From a virus, in IMG/VR virus record IMGVR_UViG_3300014325_000038, positions 1 through 25,734 of that record: 25,734 bases of DNA; one strand, written 5' to 3'. Within the stretch, counting starts at the first letter, position 1. Each line of letters opens with the position of its first letter. A model generated the notes under the pieces. The model worked only from the letters and a program-made list of their open reading frames with translations, did no database searches and was not told where the DNA came from. Positions 23,136-25,734 of the stretch are shown piece by piece. The position numbers were made by a program, and so were the translations under genes.

Positions 23136-23228
23136 ACAGGTTACCCTGACAAGTAATCTCACCTGGAAAACAACCAAAAAAGCTTTCCCCGTAAGATGCG
23201 AGTCAGGGTCATCTTACGGGGATTTTTT
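23136..23228 (+). ncRNA. ~93-nt structured small RNA with complementary hairpin loops
   Basis: Bounded by a consensus promoter and a rho-independent terminator, without an ORF. Hairpin 1: CAGGT (23137-23141) pairs with ACCTG (23161-23165) around a 19-nt loop. Hairpin 2 is the terminator stem, with an 11-nt loop. The loop-1 segment ACCCTGAC (23143-23150) is fully complementary to the loop-2 segment GTCAGGGT (23202-23209), so an intramolecular kissing loop or pseudoknot is possible. A local alternative is CAGG-TTAC-CCTG. A linker rich in A (23166-23182) joins them. I do not recognise the family. It may regulate by base pairing or bind a protein; read from the minus strand it could instead be an attenuating leader. 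Confidence 0.55.
23187..23228 (+). terminator. rho-independent terminator of the small RNA
   Basis: Perfect 12-bp stem CCCCGTAAGATG/CATCTTACGGGG, 11-nt loop, then A and T6. The strongest terminator in the window, pointing right. The loop carries the 8-nt sequence complementary to the RNA's 5' hairpin loop. Confidence 0.88.
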
Positions 23229-23310
23229 ATACCCAAAACCAAAAAATGTACAAAAACATAATAAAAACGTCCATAAAAAATAATAACTTCATAGCAAGAT
23301 AATGCTGAAT

Positions 23311-23605
23311 TATCCATGAGAGGCTGCGACTCTGACGCGAAAAGCAGCGGTGATGCTAACCACCCAGGTCATAGCTAGGTTTGGTAGACCGAATCTACTC
23401 GCCCAAAAGAAGTACTTAGCAATCCAGGAAGCATTAAGCATGGGAGCCGTGGCAAGTACAAGAGTAAATAATCGGAAGGGTTCATCGCAGGCTCAGTCCT
23501 TCATCAAGCATTAGAATTATTTACACATGGCAGCCTTAACAGTAGTAATTCACTGTTCTGATACCTCATACATACGGGATATCAAAGGCTCTCTAGCCTT
23601 TATAT
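23311..23605 (+). ncRNA. candidate ~290-nt structured RNA (GC-elevated, inverted-repeat rich)
   Basis: This stretch is visibly richer in GC than its flanks and full of perfect inverted repeats: AGGCTGC/GCAGCCT (23321-23327 with 23530-23536), CCGA/TCGG (23389-23392 with 23472-23475), TACTC/GAGTA (23396-23400 with 23462-23466), GTACTT-A-GC/GCAAGTAC (23412-23420 with 23452-23459), GTAAATAAT/ATTATTTAC (23464-23472 with 23516-23524), GAAGG/CCTTC, AACAGT/ACTGTT (23538-23557), and a 7-bp hairpin AAAGGCT/AGCCTTT at 23584-23601 that could be its terminator. Some pairings exclude each other. GATAAT at 23298-23303 is a possible -10. A 53-codon ORF (ATG 23353, stop 23512-23514) overlaps and is the main rival explanation. 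No known RNA class recognised. Confidence 0.35.
23584..23601 (+). terminator. hairpin, possible weak terminator
   Basis: AAAGGCT-CTCT-AGCCTTT, perfect 7-bp stem, followed by ATATTTCC. Possible end of the candidate RNA. The T run is poor, so it may only be an RNA hairpin. Confidence 0.4.
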
Positions 23606-23659
23606 TTCCTAAAACTCCGGGATTGAGCAACAAAGAGAAAGAAGATAAACGAATTGATT

Positions 23660-23679
23660 CTATCCAATTTAATGGATAG
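23660..23679. promoter_or_regulatory. inverted repeat, possible operator before plus-strand genes
   Basis: CTATCCA-ATTTAA-TGGATAG, a perfect 7-bp inverted repeat with a 6-nt spacer, 31 nt before ATG 23711. Placement suits a dimeric repressor site or an mRNA hairpin near the ribosome site. I see no convincing -10/-35 pair beside it. Confidence 0.4.
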
Positions 23680-23710
23680 TTATGCATAAAGGAAGAAATG
23701 GAGAGATTAA

Positions 23711-23896
23711 ATGAGTTTAGAATTCAATATCACTATTCCCAAAATAGATTTTCTTAAGATAGTCAACCTATTGGATGAATTCGGTAAACTATGTGCTGAA
23801 AGAGATATTAAGTTTAACAAATATAGCGAAGAAGAGTTGCTACAAATATTAAAAGCTTATCGCAATTATAGAGCTGGTGACAAACCCCCGTTTTGA
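23711..23896 (+). CDS. small protein of unknown function, first of plus-strand run
   Basis: 61 aa: a short strand (MSLEFNITIP), then helices (FLKIVNLLDEFGKLCAERDI, EEELLQILKAYRNYRAG). Charged and soluble. GGAGAG lies 6 nt before the ATG. It opens a tight cluster of small plus-strand genes that leads to a thymidylate synthase, so it probably belongs to an early unit. Not recognised. Confidence 0.65.
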   Translation: MSLEFNITIPKIDFLKIVNLLDEFGKLCAERDIKFNKYSEEELLQILKAYRNYRAGDKPPF

Positions 23897-23922
23897 TGCT
23901 AGGATGCAAGGAAGAAGTCAAC

Positions 23923-24156
23923 ATGTACAAATATGTATTAGAGAAATATCAACAGTGGGCAAATGCGGGGTATTGCGAAAAATATATTTGCAGAACCCAC
24001 GATTTTATCGATCTACTTATATGTGTAGATCCTGATGGTCTCTTCCTCCTATGTCCATTTGGTGATTATCAACATTATATTTCTGCGGGGGAATATTTTA
24101 ACATCCAGCGGAAAATTCAACTTATAGAAATTATGGTGAATACATACAATGTATAA
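23923..24156 (+). CDS. small protein of unknown function
   Basis: 77 aa from ATG 23923 (MYKYVLEKYQQWANAGYCEK), chosen because AAGGAAG stands 8 nt upstream; an in-frame TTG at 23893 overlaps the previous gene and lacks such a site. Aromatic- and cysteine-containing (CEKYICRTHDF, LLICVDPDGLFLLCPFGDY), mixed alpha/beta. Its end overlaps the next start by 8 nt. Function not recognised. Confidence 0.65.
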   Translation: MYKYVLEKYQQWANAGYCEKYICRTHDFIDLLICVDPDGLFLLCPFGDYQHYISAGEYFNIQRKIQLIEIMVNTYNV

Positions 24157-24436
24157 AGTAAAACTTACTCCCAAGCCTGTAGAACTAGAAGCCATTCTAT
24201 GGACTGGTTATAACTTTGCCAGTGTGTATACATGGTATTTACAGCATGGAGGAGTGATTGAAGCTATGTCTGGGAATGACGGAAAGACCTTGCGGGTCCA
24301 TAATAAATTAGAAGATCAATGGACTTATATTCCTCAAGGTCATTATTTGATTTGTGGTCTTGAAGGAGAATTTTATCCTTTTGAAGCATCCGCCTGTCAT
24401 AAGAAATATAATGTAGAGGAAATAGAAGATGAATAA
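24149..24436 (+). CDS. PGDYG-like phage protein
   Basis: 95 aa. The C-terminal part WTYIPQGHYLICGLEGEFYP followed by FEASACHKKY matches the pattern of the small PGDYG-type phage family (W...PPGDY...G..GE.YP...F...Y), with PQGHY in place of PPGDY. That family is widespread in phages and of unknown function. N-terminus KVKLTPKPVELEAILWTG also fits. Weak ribosome site (GGTGA); translation is probably coupled through the 8-nt overlap with the previous gene. Confidence 0.7.
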   Translation: MYKVKLTPKPVELEAILWTGYNFASVYTWYLQHGGVIEAMSGNDGKTLRVHNKLEDQWTYIPQGHYLICGLEGEFYPFEASACHKKYNVEEIEDE

Positions 24437-24605
24437 AAGAGTCCCTCTTAAACTTAATGGCCTTCCTATTGGCTGGGCTGAAGTAGAATATGATGTTGAA
24501 AGGGAAATATATTATATTATTGATATGCAAATAGAAGAAGCGGTCTATCCCGCTGAATTATTTGAAAGCGTAAATGGTAGTTTTTCTATTCTTGAAGAAG
24601 GGTAA
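24429..24605 (+). CDS. 58-aa protein of unknown function
   Basis: ATG 24429 overlaps the previous stop by 8 nt. Reads MNKRVPLKLNGLPIGWAEVE to SFSILEEG. Two or three beta strands (PIGWAEVEYDVEREIYYII), acidic C-terminus. It resembles small beta proteins common in phage early regions. Kept because it fills the gap between coding neighbours, is in the same strand and has overlap coupling. Confidence 0.6.
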   Translation: MNKRVPLKLNGLPIGWAEVEYDVEREIYYIIDMQIEEAVYPAELFESVNGSFSILEEG

Positions 24606-24610
24606 TTTGA

Positions 24611-24877
24611 ATGGGTTGGTCAAGTGCTGTTAATATTTTCGATACTGCTCTCAAAGCAGTAGAAGACGTTCTTAAAGAAATCAAATCTGATTATTCAGAT
24701 CATATTCCACAGAAAGAAATGCTAATCAAGATAGCTCGCCCCTTGGCAGAAGAATTAGATATGGGTGATTGGGACACTCATCAAGAATCTGATTATTGGG
24801 AAATTTTAAAGTGGCATTTATGGCCAGAAGAGGCATTGCAAGAACAAGAAGATTTTGAAGAGATGGATAATGTCTAG
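24611..24877 (+). CDS. MGWSS-type small phage protein
   Basis: 88 aa starting MGWSSAVNIFDTALKAVEDVLKE and containing LAEELDMGDWDTHQESDYWEIL; strongly acidic and helical. The MGW-S opening followed by an amphipathic helix and a DWDT(Q/H)-E segment recurs, as I remember, in small phage proteins of unknown function. AAGAAGGG lies about 8 nt before the ATG. Overlaps the next gene by 8 nt. Confidence 0.7.
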   Translation: MGWSSAVNIFDTALKAVEDVLKEIKSDYSDHIPQKEMLIKIARPLAEELDMGDWDTHQESDYWEILKWHLWPEEALQEQEDFEEMDNV

Positions 24878-25064
24878 AGCTGGTGGTATTTGGATTGTAC
24901 GTGAAGGACATGCTATTGTAGGTGTGTGGACCGTAAAACGAGAAATGGTTCATTACCTTAATGATAGACATTCTACTGATGGATTACGTATTACTCGTTT
25001 TCAAGACAACAACCCGCGCTTTTTGAGCCGGGAATATACAATTGAGGAGATTTTACATGGCTGA
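24870..25064 (+). CDS. small protein of unknown function
   Basis: 64 aa from ATG 24870 (MSRAGGIWIVREGHAIVGVW), chosen over an upstream in-frame start because the 8-nt overlap with the previous gene is typical of this cluster. Beta-rich start, then HYLNDRHSTDGLRITRF. It contains the ribosome site (GAGGAG) of the next gene in its 3' end. Function not recognised. Confidence 0.6.
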   Translation: MSRAGGIWIVREGHAIVGVWTVKREMVHYLNDRHSTDGLRITRFQDNNPRFLSREYTIEEILHG

Positions 25065-25347
25065 ACACTATGGGTTTTATATTGAAGAAAGAGATGAAGG
25101 TCAATTCGAAGAATTGGTTGAAAACGTAGATCCCAAATACCATCGTGCAATTGCATGGGGTCTTTCAGCTCTATGTGATTGGTATGGTGATAAGGCTTAT
25201 CGTAAGTTAGACGACTGGTTTACCGTTGTCTATGGTGTAGTTCTTATGGTTGAAGAAATGCACAAAAAAGAACTAAAGCCGGGAGTTACCAAGCTCAACT
25301 ATGAAGATCTAGTCACAAAAGATCCAAATCAAACGGAGTTATTTTAA
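25057..25347 (+). CDS. small acidic protein of unknown function
   Basis: 96 aa from ATG 25057 (MAEHYGFYIEERDEGQFEEL), with GAGGAG 8 nt upstream. Helical with aromatic patches (AIAWGLSALCDWYGDKAYRKL, DDWFTVVYGVVLMVEEMHKK). No membrane segment. Stop shares a base with the next ATG. Not recognised. Confidence 0.65.
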   Translation: MAEHYGFYIEERDEGQFEELVENVDPKYHRAIAWGLSALCDWYGDKAYRKLDDWFTVVYGVVLMVEEMHKKELKPGVTKLNYEDLVTKDPNQTELF

Positions 25348-25511
25348 TGCTTTATGAAAACTCTCTTCTTATATATGCTAGTGAACTTATGGAAGAATAT
25401 GGTTCTCATTGTGAATTTTTAACAGTTGTTGAACGTGCCCCCGAATTTTTGGGCAGGGACTTAACGAATGAAGAAGCTGTATTTGTTCACGATATTGTAC
25501 AGGCTGGATAA
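25347..25511 (+). CDS. 54-aa protein of unknown function
   Basis: ATG 25347 shares a base with the previous stop (TAATG), with CGGAG upstream. Reads MLYENSLLIYASELMEEYGS to HDIVQAG; helical, acidic. Stop and next ATG overlap by one base (TAATG). Short but framed by coupled genes on both sides. Confidence 0.55.
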   Translation: MLYENSLLIYASELMEEYGSHCEFLTVVERAPEFLGRDLTNEEAVFVHDIVQAG

Positions 25512-25657
25512 TGGCTAATTACGAAATAACCTTCAAGGTTAAGGCTTATGATGTAGCTGAAGATTCTTATTTTCATGACGAACCAGAACATTATTTATGG
25601 GATCATGGGATGCTGGATAATCCAACAATTGTAGAGATAAAGGAAGTTAATGACTGA
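25511..25657 (+). CDS. 48-aa protein of unknown function
   Basis: ATG 25511 shares a base with the previous stop. Reads MANYEITFKVKAYDVAEDSY to IVEIKEVND, a strand-helix pattern ending in a strand. Overlaps the start of the thymidylate synthase gene by 8 nt and carries its ribosome site (AAAGGAAG). Confidence 0.55.
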   Translation: MANYEITFKVKAYDVAEDSYFHDEPEHYLWDHGMLDNPTIVEIKEVND

Positions 25658-25734
25658 TCAGATAGATATTCTTAATGGGGGATATGTCAAATATATTGAT
25701 CATATGGGAAGTGACAATTCAGCAATTAGAGCAG
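25650..25734 (+). CDS. thyX: FAD-dependent thymidylate synthase, N-terminus (runs off right edge)
   Basis: 28 codons from ATG 25650, reading MTDQIDILNGGYVKYIDHMG then SDNSAIRA before the edge. The GYVKYIDHMGSDNSAIRA stretch matches the ThyX N-terminal pattern (G-V-L-D-MG-D--I--AARVSY). ThyX methylates dUMP to dTMP with methylene-tetrahydrofolate and FAD/NADPH. AAAGGAAG lies 3 nt before the ATG. The RHRxxS signature lies outside the window, so the call rests on the N-terminus only. It would complement the class II reductase on the other strand in dNTP supply. Confidence 0.65.
   Translation, partial: MTDQIDILNGGYVKYIDHMGSDNSAIRA

Noticed and set aside
23136-23228. CRISPR repeat or tracrRNA-like RNA (segment beginning GTTACC and ending AAAAC).
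   Set aside because: Only one copy, no spacers, no cas gene and no anti-repeat partner in the window.
23229-23310. A-rich tract as a replication origin.
   Set aside because: No iterons, DnaA-box-like repeats or replication gene nearby; I see only low-complexity AT-rich spacer with a weak possible -10 at 23298.
23352-23536. tRNA- or tmRNA-like pieces (AGCTAGGTTTGGTAGA like a D-arm, GGGTTCATC like a T-arm).
   Set aside because: The D-like stem does not close, the T-like stem has no matching 3' strand, and no acceptor/CCA end is in register; no tag-peptide region of tmRNA is present.
23682-23714. 10-codon leader peptide (MHKGRNGEIK) overlapping the first plus-strand gene by ATGA.
   Set aside because: The overlap is suggestive, but there is no ribosome site and it is too short to support.
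24264-24971. Minus-strand ORFs of 80-88 codons opposite the small plus-strand genes.
   Set aside because: They lie antisense to overlapping coupled genes with good ribosome sites and show no recognisable domain.

Overview
The window looks like part of the genome of a tailed phage (or prophage) with a long non-contractile tail. It has a tape measure with a -1 frameshifted tail assembly chaperone, an HK97-type capsid and no contractile-sheath gene. Base composition is AT-rich (roughly 40% GC by eye). The host is most likely Gram-positive, and I favour a low-GC actinobacterium. The reasons are a GH25 lysozyme-type lysin, peptidoglycan hydrolase domains in the tape measure, a cobalamin-dependent ribonucleotide reductase with an NrdH partner, and several genes whose promoters are placed for leaderless mRNAs. 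The host is an inference. No terminase, integrase, tRNA or CRISPR array was seen.

Layout. Positions 1-23083 are read from the minus strand, right to left. First comes an accessory and nucleotide block: glycosyltransferase, HNH endonuclease, NrdH redoxin and class II ribonucleotide reductase. Then a lysin and two tail/adhesin-like proteins, one LamG-like. Then the head block: small protein, portal, four-helix membrane protein, prohead protease fused to scaffold, and major capsid protein. Then the connector and tail block: SAP-like protein, head-tail adaptor, head closure, HK97-gp10-like protein, tail terminator, major tail protein, chaperone G and G-T frameshift product, a ~2,096-residue tape measure with two wall-hydrolase domains, and the start of a minor tail protein running off the left edge. 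Finding the lysin and adhesins upstream of portal is an unusual order.

Positions 23084-23710 are a divergent, largely non-coding region. It holds a strong plus-strand promoter driving a ~93-nt terminator-ended RNA whose two hairpin loops are complementary over 8 nt. It also holds a GC-elevated stretch full of perfect inverted repeats that may be a second, ~290-nt RNA (a small ORF overlaps it), and a 7-bp inverted repeat before the plus-strand genes. From 23711 to the right edge the plus strand carries a tightly packed run of small genes with overlapping stops and starts, ending in the N-terminus of a ThyX-type thymidylate synthase.

Regulation is visible in the sequence. Late units are separated by hairpin terminators, most followed at once by an extended -10 promoter (TGN-TANNNT). 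Four minus-strand genes have the -10 element exactly 6 nt before the ATG and no Shine-Dalgarno sequence, as in leaderless transcription; a fifth is 9 nt away. Other recoding-type features are the chaperone -1 frameshift, a tape measure with no ATG/GTG/TTG at its real N-terminus, and in-frame internal starts inside the lysin and the protease-scaffold gene.
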